In this document: positions 18,867 through 27,961 of the stretch, one piece after another | Layout: every line of letters begins with the position of its first letter | Position numbering within the stretch: position 1 is the first letter of the stretch | Assembly: GCA_021773115.1 (NCBI GenBank) | Contig: JAJFKS010000034.1 | Location: 62,001 to 126,000, forward strand | Direction of reading: 5' to 3' | DNA: 64,000 bases | DNA from: Woeseiaceae bacterium | GTDB taxonomy: Bacteria; Pseudomonadota; Gammaproteobacteria; Steroidobacterales; Woeseiaceae | Translations under genes and position numbers: made by a program | Notes under the pieces: generated by a model | Seen by the model: the letters and a program-made list of their open reading frames with translations, nothing else | Database searches by the model: none | What the model was told of the DNA's origin: nothing

Positions 18867-19976
18867 GTGTTCAATTTACGAATAGTACAAGCTAATTTTG
18901 GAGACAGCTTCATTCTCGAATACGGTTCTGACACCAATCCGCGACACTTGCTAATCGACGGCGGTCCTGCCGGTGTATACGACGATGCTCTCCGATCAGA
19001 AATTGAATTCGTTTCAAATAATGGCGGCAAGGTGGACCTGGTTGCTATAAGCCACGTCGACAAAGACCATATCGTCGGTGTTATGGACCTATTCGCGGAA
19101 TTGCTGGATCAACGAAATAATAATGTGCCGGAGCTCGTCGAGGTAGGCGGCTTGTGGCACAACTCATTCGCAGACACGCTCGATACAAGTGGGGCAATAC
19201 AGTCACGACTGGCGGCAGCGATGGCATCCGCGGGCGCAAATTCGATGCAACAGGCAGGCATGGCGGTAAACGGGGTTGCTGAAGGGCGGCGGCTTCGGAT
19301 TCAAGCACAGCAACTCAATATCGACCTGAACGGTGGTTTTCCGAACGGAATAATTTGCACGGACGACGCACCGCCACCTGCGGATTTGACCTTCGACAAT
19401 CTCACCTTGACGATCGTCGGTCCGACACGTGCAAACCTCGATGCACTGAAGATCAAGTGGAGCGAGTGGCTCGACAAGCATGAGACCACGATCGCAAGCG
19501 GCGATCTACAACTAATGGCGAATGCCGATCAAAGCATACCCAATCTCGCCAGCATCATGTTTCTCGCAGAGGCGGAGGGGAAAACCATACTCTTCACTGG
19601 TGACGGACGCAGCGATCATTTGATGGATGGACTCGAAGATGCAGGATTGCTGGATGCGAACGACAAACTTCACGTGGACATTCTTAAAGTGTCGCATCAC
19701 GGTAGCAATCGCAATGCGACCAAGACCTTTTTCAAGAAGGTCACTGCGGATACCTATGTTATTTCCGCCAACGGCCATCCTGATAATCCAGATCTCTCAA
19801 CCCTAATCTGGATCGTCGAAGCGGCGAAATTGCAGTCGCGACAAATCGTGATTATCGCAACCAACGGAACGCCGTCACTGGAAAAGCTCGTCGAAGAATA
19901 CCCGAAAGACGAATTTAATTACGCGTTGGAGATCATGCCGGACCACCACAGTTTCAGGCGAATCACGCTCGCATAA
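18867..19976 (+). CDS. MBL-fold metallo-hydrolase (ComEC-C-like)
   Basis: A 369-residue protein without signal peptide, starting at a GTG. It has the MBL metal motif in the ComEC-like form HVDKDH (His63, Asp65, Asp67, His68) after LVAIS. Further motifs are LLIDGG near residue 28, FTGDGRSDH, and LKVSHHGSNRN, the usual metal ligand segment. ComEC-C-like MBL domains often act on nucleic acids or nucleotides, but the substrate cannot be read here. The gene is 10 bp after the protease and 26 bp before a membrane protein. Confidence 0.85.
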   Translation: MFNLRIVQANFGDSFILEYGSDTNPRHLLIDGGPAGVYDDALRSEIEFVSNNGGKVDLVAISHVDKDHIVGVMDLFAELLDQRNNNVPELVEVGGLWHNSFADTLDTSGAIQSRLAAAMASAGANSMQQAGMAVNGVAEGRRLRIQAQQLNIDLNGGFPNGIICTDDAPPPADLTFDNLTLTIVGPTRANLDALKIKWSEWLDKHETTIASGDLQLMANADQSIPNLASIMFLAEAEGKTILFTGDGRSDHLMDGLEDAGLLDANDKLHVDILKVSHHGSNRNATKTFFKKVTADTYVISANGHPDNPDLSTLIWIVEAAKLQSRQIVIIATNGTPSLEKLVEEYPKDEFNYALEIMPDHHSFRRITLA

Positions 19977-20002
19977 GAAGCGATCACGAGGAGAGAACGA
20001 AG

Positions 20003-22570
20003 TTGGCACTGAGTACGGTACGTAGCATCTCAACTGCGATCGCAATGCTGACGTTTTCTCACCTTGCCATTGCGCTGGATCAGGCAACGTCACTAAGACT
20101 GTTGGTTCCAGGGTCGGATATAGCGCAATCCGTGACGGCGAATAAGTCCGATTTCAAGCGGCGGATTTACCTACGATCGACCGCGACGACGCGATTGGAC
20201 AAGCTGCGCATTCAGTTACGATTTCTCAGTGGTCCGGTGGATGCATCTGCTACGGCCACTGCGAATGGCCACACGGGTGAATTCTCGATTGACCCGGTTG
20301 CGCCCAAGGCATTGCTAGCAGTCGATGTCGCCGCTGAACTGCCGAAACCCGGCGAATATTTGTTCGCCATCGACGTCATCGACCAGTCAAGACAACCCTT
20401 AATATTGCGGGTCACGCGAGCACCACCGAACCTGCAAATCGGCTCGTCTGACGGATCTGCGATTACCGAAATCAGCGATGACGTCGAGTTTCGCCATCAC
20501 CTGATGCTCCAATCCATCAACGATGCCGATGCTGACGACATAGTCATCGAAATCCACGGCATGAACGGCCCAAATGGCCTGTCATCGGCGCTGACGTTTG
20601 CCGACGGCGAGCAAACACTTTCAATCCCGAAAGTAGCCGGCAAATCATCGCACCCGCTGGTCGTCAAGGCACAATTGCAGCAATCCGGCGCGTACGAGGG
20701 AGTGATCCGACTTGTCTATGCCGACAATGTCAAAAACTATCCTATTACGGTAACTAAGAACTTCATACCTGTGAGTCTGTCGGTAGGGCCTGTCGGGCCG
20801 GCTAGAACAACGATGAAACTGATAGGTGATACGACGGTCGAGTTGCATGCGTTTGCGCAAGAGACACTGGGCCGAACGGTGACCATGACAGAACCGATCC
20901 TGATCAACCTGACCAATAAGTCCAAAGATGGCATGGTCCATGCCGGCCGTTACGATGACGCGCAGTTTTTATCGGATAAGGAGACTATTGGTTCAAAAAC
21001 ATTGCCGGTCGTCAGGTTCGCGCCGGGTGATGGAAAAGATATCAAGATTCGGGTTTCGAAAGTCAACAGCCCGGGAGAATATTCGGGAAAACTGGTGCTT
21101 GGCGCGGTCGATCGGAAGGCCGTCGAAGCAAACATTTCGTTTCTTGTTCGTCGATCAGGGTTCACCGCCGGCGGAATCGTTTTCCTCGGCGTCGTCGTGT
21201 CTCTTCTTCTCAGGCTGTGGGCCGAACATCTGCGTCCGCGAATGCACAACGCACGTGTCGCACTGGCGAAACTTCAAGCGCTGCAGTCGCTTCAGAATCG
21301 CCTGGGTAATCTGGACGAGGATGAACAAACGGTGATCACGGCATTGAGGCAGGGTCTACGGCAACTGGTAGACGATTTGACGATTGGCACAGTCGCAGTC
21401 GATGACAATCGCTCCGAAGTTGCCGACGACAAGCTCGAAATATTGCCGATTTGGATTCAAACCCGACGACGGGTCCTGCGTATCTCTAATCATGGCGGGG
21501 CGATAATGACAGAACTCGACAAGGCCAGGAAATACTTGCTGGCGGCCGCGCCAGCGGCCGCGGCCAAAGAGACGATAGTCACTTTGCTCACTGCTTTGCC
21601 TGCGGCGATCACAAAAACACTAGGTGATTCGATTACTGAGATGCAAGCGCAATTGCAGTTGCTGGAATCAGAATTACAAGACAAGACCTTGCATCAGGAA
21701 TGGCAGGTCAAAGTCATAAAAACCCTCAACGCTGCTCGCAAAGCGATTGACGACGATCAACTCGAGGATGCTGACCAGCTTATCGAAGCGGCTACGCAAG
21801 CAGCGGCCCGTCTGCTGGCAACTGACCTGGATAGCCTACCGCTGCCGGCTGGCGCTTCGGCGGCGGCGATGGCACGCATGAAAAGAGAATTGGAATTTGC
21901 CAGGAACGCAGTCGACGGCGCAGCGGCGCTGGACAGCTACAAATCGGCGCTTGGTTTGTACATCAATGCGACCGCCCGGTCATTGATCAAGCCGCTCGAC
22001 GACGCTATCAAGTTGCTCCGGAAACACTTAAGCACAGTAATTCCGATCGAACGGCCGGCGGTACAAATCGAAATTACACGGCTCGCTAATATTAAGACTG
22101 ACCTTGTGGGCGTCCCGGCGCTGATTCAATCAGGCGACCCGGCGACGGCAAGGGACCACTGCAAGAATGCAATCGCCGCAGTCGATCCGAATCAAAATGA
22201 GTTGCTCGATGACGCAACACCCATATCTTCTTCACCGAAGACGACGGGTAAGGCCGCGGGTTTGCCTGCAATTCCAGACTTGATCGGTGATCGCATTCGG
22301 GTTCCTATACCCGACCTCGGTGATCTCGAACCGGACCAAGCAATCAAGACACTCGACCAGCTTGGCGCTATCGGTGACCTTTTATACAACGCGGTGGTGA
22401 TATTGATAGCCGTACTGCTTGGCGTCTACGTGCTCTGGTCAGACAACGCACAATGGGGAATGCCGCGCGACATACTAATCGCAATTTTGTGGGGGTTAGG
22501 ATTACATGGACTCGCCACAAATCCAACTACGTACGCCGGATTGTCTAAACTCGCCGGCAGCATTAAATGA
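20003..22570 (+). CDS. large exported membrane protein with beta-rich N-terminus and helical core
   Basis: An 855-residue protein of unrecognised family. The start is TTG with GAGGAG 12 bases upstream. It has a signal peptide (MLTFSHLAIALDQ). Residues 30-385 are beta-rich, like two or three Ig-like modules. A transmembrane helix lies at about 387-404 (GGIVFLGVVVSLLLRLW). A long helical, Ala/Leu/Asp-rich region runs from 410 to 785, and two more membrane segments at about 800-816 and 822-835 end the protein. Topology would place the helical core in the cytoplasm, where it could meet the protease. Function is unknown. Confidence 0.75.
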   Translation: MALSTVRSISTAIAMLTFSHLAIALDQATSLRLLVPGSDIAQSVTANKSDFKRRIYLRSTATTRLDKLRIQLRFLSGPVDASATATANGHTGEFSIDPVAPKALLAVDVAAELPKPGEYLFAIDVIDQSRQPLILRVTRAPPNLQIGSSDGSAITEISDDVEFRHHLMLQSINDADADDIVIEIHGMNGPNGLSSALTFADGEQTLSIPKVAGKSSHPLVVKAQLQQSGAYEGVIRLVYADNVKNYPITVTKNFIPVSLSVGPVGPARTTMKLIGDTTVELHAFAQETLGRTVTMTEPILINLTNKSKDGMVHAGRYDDAQFLSDKETIGSKTLPVVRFAPGDGKDIKIRVSKVNSPGEYSGKLVLGAVDRKAVEANISFLVRRSGFTAGGIVFLGVVVSLLLRLWAEHLRPRMHNARVALAKLQALQSLQNRLGNLDEDEQTVITALRQGLRQLVDDLTIGTVAVDDNRSEVADDKLEILPIWIQTRRRVLRISNHGGAIMTELDKARKYLLAAAPAAAAKETIVTLLTALPAAITKTLGDSITEMQAQLQLLESELQDKTLHQEWQVKVIKTLNAARKAIDDDQLEDADQLIEAATQAAARLLATDLDSLPLPAGASAAAMARMKRELEFARNAVDGAAALDSYKSALGLYINATARSLIKPLDDAIKLLRKHLSTVIPIERPAVQIEITRLANIKTDLVGVPALIQSGDPATARDHCKNAIAAVDPNQNELLDDATPISSSPKTTGKAAGLPAIPDLIGDRIRVPIPDLGDLEPDQAIKTLDQLGAIGDLLYNAVVILIAVLLGVYVLWSDNAQWGMPRDILIAILWGLGLHGLATNPTTYAGLSKLAGSIK

Positions 22571-22675
22571 CGCGAAACCAGCATCTTCGTCGCGTTGCAG
22601 TCTGCCCCCCGGTCGACGGTTCTGATCGGCTGAGGGCATTGGCGAAACTGAGAGCTCTTCTGGTAGGGAAAGACC

Positions 22676-23215
22676 ATGCCAACTAAAAGTGTCAGCTCAA
22701 CCGTTGACGTAAACGTGCTTTCGGAGGCGCAGCGCATCACCGGCGAGAGTCAGGCCGAGACCATCCGGATGGCACTGGCCCATTTCATTGCGACCGGCGG
22801 CGTGCGCCCCAAGGCGGCGGCAGCGGTTGCCGCTCAAGCGGCGGCCAAGCCGGTTAACAACATGACCGATGCGGAGGAACTAGCCTGTCTGCGGGTCCTG
22901 ATGAAATCGCGGAAGGCACTCGGTGACGCTCTCGTTTATTTGAGCGGTGAGGAAGCCGTCGCCGATACCGCGACAAAAAAGCGACTGCGAATCGTGATTG
23001 GCGATTTCGAGGCTGATCTCGCCAAGGTCAACGCGCGTATAACGGCATTTCAGGCGGAGCACCTAACGATGGTGCCGCCATCGACTGTCACCGTCGACAG
23101 GATAAGCCAACTCGCCGACCAGGTTGGGCAGTTGACCCTGGAGGCGCAAAGGGCCGATCAGGTCATCGCCGCCATCAGATCAGTCGTCGAAATCTGGACC
23201 GGGACACAGGTTTGA
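22676..23215 (+). CDS. RHH-like/coiled-coil protein
   Basis: A 179-residue protein. The first 45 residues (SSTVDVNVLSEAQRITGESQAETIRMALAHFI) look like a ribbon-helix-helix domain: a short strand and two helices. An Ala-rich linker and a helical region up to the C-terminus follow. It could be a DNA-binding regulator of the operon or simply a helical partner. Its stop overlaps the TTG start of the next gene, so the two are probably co-translated. Confidence 0.65.
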   Translation: MPTKSVSSTVDVNVLSEAQRITGESQAETIRMALAHFIATGGVRPKAAAAVAAQAAAKPVNNMTDAEELACLRVLMKSRKALGDALVYLSGEEAVADTATKKRLRIVIGDFEADLAKVNARITAFQAEHLTMVPPSTVTVDRISQLADQVGQLTLEAQRADQVIAAIRSVVEIWTGTQV

Positions 23216-24882
23216 ACAACAGAGTGCAGCTCGTGATCCGGAGATGCGCGTGGCAAACAATCCCCGGAGCGCTCGTTGTGTCGGTTCTCAGCATAGCTCT
23301 GGTGACCGCCGGCTGCGGCACGCTCCGCATTCACAGTCCCCAGGATCTCGCCAATGCCCAGCAAGCACAGACGCAATTCAAAGCGGCGGCGCTGACGGAG
23401 ACGGTCGCCGCAGAGCGCGACAGGCTGGGCGATGTCCTTGCCAAGGAGCTCGACCTCGTCGAGAAGCATACGCTGGCGCGCCGCGATTCGCGTCTGCTCT
23501 ATGTTATCGGAGAAGGCGACACGATCGAGGCGTGGTCGTTTCTCAAGGATGATATCGCCAAGCGGCTTGGTGAACTCGGTGTCGAACCGACAGAACTGAA
23601 AAACTTCATGCGCCGCCAGGCGCGGGCTGAGACGCAGCGACGGCTTCTAATCGAAAGTCAGGGTTTCTACGCGGCCGAGAGAAAAAAGAACGGAACACTG
23701 CCCGCGTTTCGGTGCCCGCTGCCGCCCAATGTCGAGCGGCCGACCGATTTCATTGCCAGGGAGTTTTGGGACGACGCCGAGCAGAATTGTGACAAATATC
23801 TTGCGATCCGGCGCGGCCGTGCCGATGGTAACGGTATGCCGCTGGATGCTCCACTCGCCAATGGCGCTGTGATTAATGCGATGCGCGCGGCCAAAGCCGC
23901 CGCGCGGGAAGTAACTGAGAAGGCGCGGCAAAACCTCGAGAATGCGCGCGAAGAGTACCGCAAGTCCATGAGGAGGGCCGATGTCGACGCTCAACAGGCC
24001 GCACGCGAAGCGATGAGAGCCGCCGCTCAGCGCCTGATTGAAAAAGCGGACAAGTTCAAGGGAGCGCTCGAAAACCTCATCGAGGATAAAGATGACGGTT
24101 CGGCGCTGCGCGCGCTCGGCCTGCAGGACGTCGCCGACAAAATCACGGTCGCGAATACGGCGCTGTCTTCTTTGGGACTCGGCGCGACGATTCCCGATCT
24201 CGGCGCGTTGCCGGCGGTGGCGAGGCTCGAAGCGACCCGCAACGAACTCGTTACCGGCCTCGCGTCCATATTGCAGGGTGAAACCGCGACCAAGGTGTTC
24301 GCCTCGCTCGACGCGATCGGAGCGGGGCTCCAGGACCCGGCACGCGCGCCATTGACCGCGTTGGTGCTCAAGGAGAAACAGATTGGGCTCGATATCGATG
24401 CGGCGCGAAAGCGTGAGGCGTTCTTCGACAAAACACTGGCGCTACTCGAGGAGCAAGACGAGGCGTATCGGCTCGAACTTGCGTTTCTTGGCCCGGCCGA
24501 GCTATTGCGGCAGGAACTGGAGCACGACGGCTGCCTGTCGACAGCGTCGACTGGTAAATCCGATTTCCTGGAGAACTTGTTTACCGACCGGAGCGTTAGA
24601 GTCGTCAAATGCCGCGAACGAGTCTTTCGGTTGCTGGTGCAATACTCGTCTGCCTGGACGTTGGGCCGGGTCAAGTCCGAGCAGATCGACTACCGGCTGA
24701 TCGCCCTTCATCACGAATCCGCGCTCGACACGAGCGAGATTGCGATTCAAAAGTGGCAGAGCATCCTCGGCCTGCCCATCGATCAGCTGGTTGCGCTGTA
24801 CGCGACGGGCCTCAAGACGGAACATATTTTATCGATCGCGAGCGCACTGGGTATTGGCGCAATCGCGGTAGGTGTGAACTAG
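23212..24882 (+). CDS. helical lipoprotein of unknown function
   Basis: A 556-residue protein with a lipoprotein signal (SVLSIALVTAGC). The TTG start overlaps the previous stop. The body is almost wholly helical, with a strong coiled-coil part around 225-285 (Ala/Arg/Glu-rich) and further helices to a short hydrophobic C-terminus (ILSIASALGIGAIAVGVN). No catalytic motif was recognised. It is probably anchored at the periplasmic face and may contact the beta-rich part of the 855-residue protein. Confidence 0.7.
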   Translation: MNNRVQLVIRRCAWQTIPGALVVSVLSIALVTAGCGTLRIHSPQDLANAQQAQTQFKAAALTETVAAERDRLGDVLAKELDLVEKHTLARRDSRLLYVIGEGDTIEAWSFLKDDIAKRLGELGVEPTELKNFMRRQARAETQRRLLIESQGFYAAERKKNGTLPAFRCPLPPNVERPTDFIAREFWDDAEQNCDKYLAIRRGRADGNGMPLDAPLANGAVINAMRAAKAAAREVTEKARQNLENAREEYRKSMRRADVDAQQAAREAMRAAAQRLIEKADKFKGALENLIEDKDDGSALRALGLQDVADKITVANTALSSLGLGATIPDLGALPAVARLEATRNELVTGLASILQGETATKVFASLDAIGAGLQDPARAPLTALVLKEKQIGLDIDAARKREAFFDKTLALLEEQDEAYRLELAFLGPAELLRQELEHDGCLSTASTGKSDFLENLFTDRSVRVVKCRERVFRLLVQYSSAWTLGRVKSEQIDYRLIALHHESALDTSEIAIQKWQSILGLPIDQLVALYATGLKTEHILSIASALGIGAIAVGVN

Positions 24883-24895
24883 TGTGGGAAGACCA

Positions 24896-25504
24896 ATGAA
24901 TGTCATATCGTTACCCGTGTTGTTTGTTTTCGTGTCACTCGCGCTGCCGTCGGTTTTGTCTGCCGAGTCGGGCGATAAGCAGCCGGACCGCGAGCTCGCC
25001 GGCGAGTTGGCTGCCGCGCTGACGCTGGTTGCGAGTGAGAGCCGCGCGTTTGCGAGCGCACGCGATGAGCTGGCGCGCGTCCGTCTACTCAATATGCAAA
25101 CACTCGAAAACAACATGCTCTGGATGCAGGAGGGCAATGACTTTGACGTCCGGGCCTGGGAAGTGGTCGGCGAGACCTATCGGGTCACTCTCTTCAATAG
25201 CGTGCTCGAAACGACCAACGATATCGCGACGCGACGGGCGGCCACCGCCGCGCGTCAAGTACAACAGCAGCGCGACCTGACCGCGGCAAAAAGCGCCGTG
25301 AATCTGAAAACGTCGCAACTGTCGGCTGCTGCCGGTAGCTTGGCAGCCTTGGCGGAGCCTCCGGCCAGTGGCGAAGCCGTATCAGCACTGGTCAAGACCA
25401 CCTTGGCGCAGTTTACCGAAAGTCTTGGCGAGGAATCGCCAAAACTACGACAGGGGTTGACCTTAGCAGAAAAGGTGTTAGACAAAGTCCTGCCGCAAAA
25501 ATAA
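24896..25504 (+). CDS. small secreted helical protein
   Basis: A protein of about 202 residues. The ATG at 24896 follows GGGAAG; the frame could start at a GTG at 24884. A clear signal peptide is present (MNVISLPVLFVFVSLALPSVLSA). The mature part is helical with Ala and Gln runs. It is the last gene of the six-gene operon. No family was recognised. Confidence 0.65.
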   Translation: MNVISLPVLFVFVSLALPSVLSAESGDKQPDRELAGELAAALTLVASESRAFASARDELARVRLLNMQTLENNMLWMQEGNDFDVRAWEVVGETYRVTLFNSVLETTNDIATRRAATAARQVQQQRDLTAAKSAVNLKTSQLSAAAGSLAALAEPPASGEAVSALVKTTLAQFTESLGEESPKLRQGLTLAEKVLDKVLPQK

Positions 25505-25876
25505 TAGGGTCGAAAATTGAGAAGGTCGGATGTGACGAACGCAAAGTAATTGCCGTTGGCAAAGGCGCTGTTCGTGCTGCCGAGCGCCGTTATGAGATGG
25601 GGCGCACTACTTTGACCACTGCCGACGCGAGCAGTGTCCTGGCCGTCTACCATGGTCGTTTCCATGCTGAGCTTTGCAGCTTGAGCATTGGATTGCCACG
25701 GTAGGTGAATACACGCTCCTTGTGCTTATTGCGTATTCCGGCCCATGCCGGCCCCTGATTCCGGAGCATGCGGCACAGGGTGTGAGGCGGGTTAACCACA
25801 GCTACAGTGGTCTCTTTTTCGAACGGGAAGGAGATCGACGGTGGCGCATAAGTCCGGGTCTACCTTTCAGGGAAGC
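25505..25876. other. intergenic remnant region
   Basis: No gene is supported. Around 25735-25775 there are two near-direct repeats, ATTCCGGCCCATGCCGG and ATTCCGGAGCATGCGG. GC-palindromic repeats of this kind are often seen at the ends of IS21-like insertion sequences. No transposase remains. An open frame at 25674 has no family-like composition. Confidence 0.3.
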
Positions 25877-27427
25877 TCACGGAACCTTCGGTCCCGGCTT
25901 GCCTTCAATGTTGTCTTTCACCAGCGTAGCGAGGAATTCGGTGAATGGTTTGATGTCCTGGTGGACGCTTGCAGATTCCAGTGAGGCCATGTAGTCGTCA
26001 CGCATTTCGACTGGAACAATTGTCCATGGATAACCACCCGCTGCGAGCATGACGTTCATCAAAAATCTTCCCATGCGCCCGTTGCCATCAATGTAGGGAT
26101 GAATATAGACGAACACGAAATGTCCCAGCACGACACGGACACCAGGATCTGCCTCTTCTTTCAGTAGCTCGAAAAGCAGGGGCATCATGTCCCGGATCGC
26201 ATCTTTTGAAGGCGGGGCATGCATGGACTTTCGGATAAAGACAGGTCCGTTCCTGTATCCGGCCAAATCAGCCGCTTTGACAATGCCAGAAGCAACACTC
26301 GGGGCGAATAGTTCCCGGTACCAGCTTGAACGATCATTGTCAGCCACTTCGCCGGGATTTTCACCATCGAGGACTTTTCTTACACTCTGTGTAACGACTT
26401 CGAACGCTTCATGATAGCCACGCGCTGCAAGTGCGTTGCGTTGTTCCCGGTCTTCTTCATTATTGTCAGGGTCCGAGACTCCCTCTCTGACACGTTCAAT
26501 TAGTTCCGCGCTGACCCGATAGCCTTCAATAGATAGTGAGTGATAGGCATCAGTCACATAGATTTCCTGGACGCGCTTCAAATAAGCGTCGATATCTGTT
26601 TTAGCCTTTGGAGCCTCAGGAAAAATCGGAATGATCTCTTCGCGCATTGCGTGCCACATTAGTTTCACACGTGTGACGTAAGGGGAAGGCTCGCGTGTTG
26701 CCACAGCAAAAGGTGTTTGTTCGTCGAACGGATCAATTTCCCGCACGTCGTAGTCGGCACTTTTCATGGTTTCTATGATTTCGTCTGCTATTTTCTCGCG
26801 GCCGATATTGCGAAATGCACCCGCAAGTCTTCCAGCTATTCGGCTATGACCGCCGCCCAGCAGAATCGCCAGCACGTCCGATGCATCCTGGATCATTGTC
26901 AGTGCAGCGCGCGCGTCCGTGGAGTTCTGTCGGAACAAGCCCGGCCCCGAAAATACCAGTGATGCCGGAAGAGTGTAGGTACGAAGCTTGTTAGTCTGTT
27001 CACGGTGCTGTTTGTCGGGCAGGTCGAGTTTTACGTCCATCAGAGACGTGTTGTGTGGCAAATTGTTTGGCTTGTTGCCTCCCTTGGGAGTACGCACCAG
27101 AAGTTGCTGTGGCACTGTTCGGTTGCCTGCGTGGAGGAACAAGGATTGTTTGGGCGACAGGCACCACTGTGTGCCAAAGCGCTCCTCCAGGTACGCGGCA
27201 CAGAAATCCCAAAATGAGGCGTACCATCTCGTGCTCTCACCCTTTCGTTGCTCCGGGTCCGACGGGACATACCAGCCCTTCATTACTTCCTGTAAAAAGC
27301 CGTTTTTGAGCAGGCGTTCTCTATGAGTTCGGCTCAAATCGGCGGAGCGGACCGCTACGACGCCCATATCCTGAAGCTCTTTCAGAGCTTCCAGGGATTC
27401 AGCCAGTTTTTCCGAAGGCGTTGCCAT
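25877..27427 (-). CDS. Fic-domain AMPylase-like protein with AbiEi-like N-terminus
   Basis: A 516-residue protein. The Fic active site is HPYIDGNGRMGR (His443). The inhibitory motif [ST]xxxE[GN] appears as Ser297...Glu301-Gly302 (HSLSIEGYRVS) ahead of the Fic core, so this is a class II Fic protein held in check by its own helix. Residues 15-60 (SADLSRTHRERLLKNGFL then GWYV) resemble the winged-helix region of AbiEi-type antitoxins and their regulators. It probably transfers AMP or a related group to a target protein. Upstream 24-bp repeats suggest autoregulation through the N-terminal domain. Confidence 0.88.
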   Translation of the reverse strand: MATPSEKLAESLEALKELQDMGVVAVRSADLSRTHRERLLKNGFLQEVMKGWYVPSDPEQRKGESTRWYASFWDFCAAYLEERFGTQWCLSPKQSLFLHAGNRTVPQQLLVRTPKGGNKPNNLPHNTSLMDVKLDLPDKQHREQTNKLRTYTLPASLVFSGPGLFRQNSTDARAALTMIQDASDVLAILLGGGHSRIAGRLAGAFRNIGREKIADEIIETMKSADYDVREIDPFDEQTPFAVATREPSPYVTRVKLMWHAMREEIIPIFPEAPKAKTDIDAYLKRVQEIYVTDAYHSLSIEGYRVSAELIERVREGVSDPDNNEEDREQRNALAARGYHEAFEVVTQSVRKVLDGENPGEVADNDRSSWYRELFAPSVASGIVKAADLAGYRNGPVFIRKSMHAPPSKDAIRDMMPLLFELLKEEADPGVRVVLGHFVFVYIHPYIDGNGRMGRFLMNVMLAAGGYPWTIVPVEMRDDYMASLESASVHQDIKPFTEFLATLVKDNIEGKPGPKVP

Positions 27428-27432
27428 TTTCC

Positions 27433-27552
27433 AAGTCGTACTCTAGTGCAATTACCAGGCTATTCTGTTGTACTACTTCCAGGTAATTGTGTTGTGCAAA
27501 AATTAGGTAATAGAGTTGTACTATTTTTAGGTTATTGTGTCAATTAGAAAGT
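27433..27552. repeat. tandem 24-bp operator-like repeats upstream of fic
   Basis: Four units of exactly 24 bp start at 27457, 27481, 27505 and 27529, each beginning AGG and sharing AGGTAATTGTGTTGTAC-like sequence. A weaker fifth unit (13 of 24 matches) occupies 27433-27456. There are no spacers, so this is not CRISPR. The array starts at the fic start codon and covers the expected promoter, so it is best read as binding sites for a repressor, perhaps the N-terminal domain of Fic. Confidence 0.75.
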
Positions 27553-27629
27553 GTGTGTGCCTAATATCAAGCGCCTGCTCTATCCAGATTCCGAGCTTCA
27601 GTACCTGGGCAATCAGGGCGAAAACGTAA

Positions 27630-27902
27630 CTACAGCCGTGCTTCCGTTTCCTGGACCAGCGTCCAGGCCGGACAGTTAAGGGCACCGGCGAGCTTCAGTA
27701 TTGTGTCCAGGCTGGGGTTACGCAGGCCGCGCTCGACCAGGCTGATGTAGGTCGGGTGGCACATCGCCTCCGCGGCCAGCGTTTCCTGCGACATGCTCGC
27801 GTTGAGCCGTCGCTGGCGGACGATACGTCCGAAATGCTGTGCTGCGGTACGCGGATTCACAACGCAACCGTAGGCGATGGCGACTATTGTCTGAACAGAC
27901 AA
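27630..27902 (-). CDS. XRE-family HTH regulator
   Basis: A protein of 76-90 residues, nearly all helix-turn-helix: FGRIVRQRRLNASMSQETLA, then HPTYISLVERGLRNPSLDTILKLAGAL. The ATG at 27902 lies inside a perfect palindrome; a GTG at 27860 would leave the operator outside the gene and is equally likely. It is divergent from a sigma-region-4 protein and probably represses both genes through the palindrome. Confidence 0.85.
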   Translation of the reverse strand: MSVQTIVAIAYGCVVNPRTAAQHFGRIVRQRRLNASMSQETLAAEAMCHPTYISLVERGLRNPSLDTILKLAGALNCPAWTLVQETEARL

Positions 27903-27907
27903 TAGTC
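27882..27907. promoter_or_regulatory. perfect 12-bp inverted repeat, likely operator
   Basis: Arms GACTATTGTCTG and CAGACAATAGTC are separated by AA. It lies at the divergent start region of the XRE gene (minus) and the small sigma-like gene (plus), the classic place for an XRE operator. Confidence 0.75.
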
Positions 27908-27961
27908 ATGTCGCGCTTGTCGGTATACTGGTCGCAACGCTGCTTCGGCATTGAGAGTCGC

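Noticed and set aside
25674..25994. 106-codon plus-strand frame
   Set aside because: Overlaps the Fic gene's 3' end in the opposite strand, has mixed composition and no recognisable domain.
27433..27552. CRISPR-like tandem repeats
   Set aside because: Units are contiguous with no spacers, and no cas genes are near; they are better explained as operator repeats.
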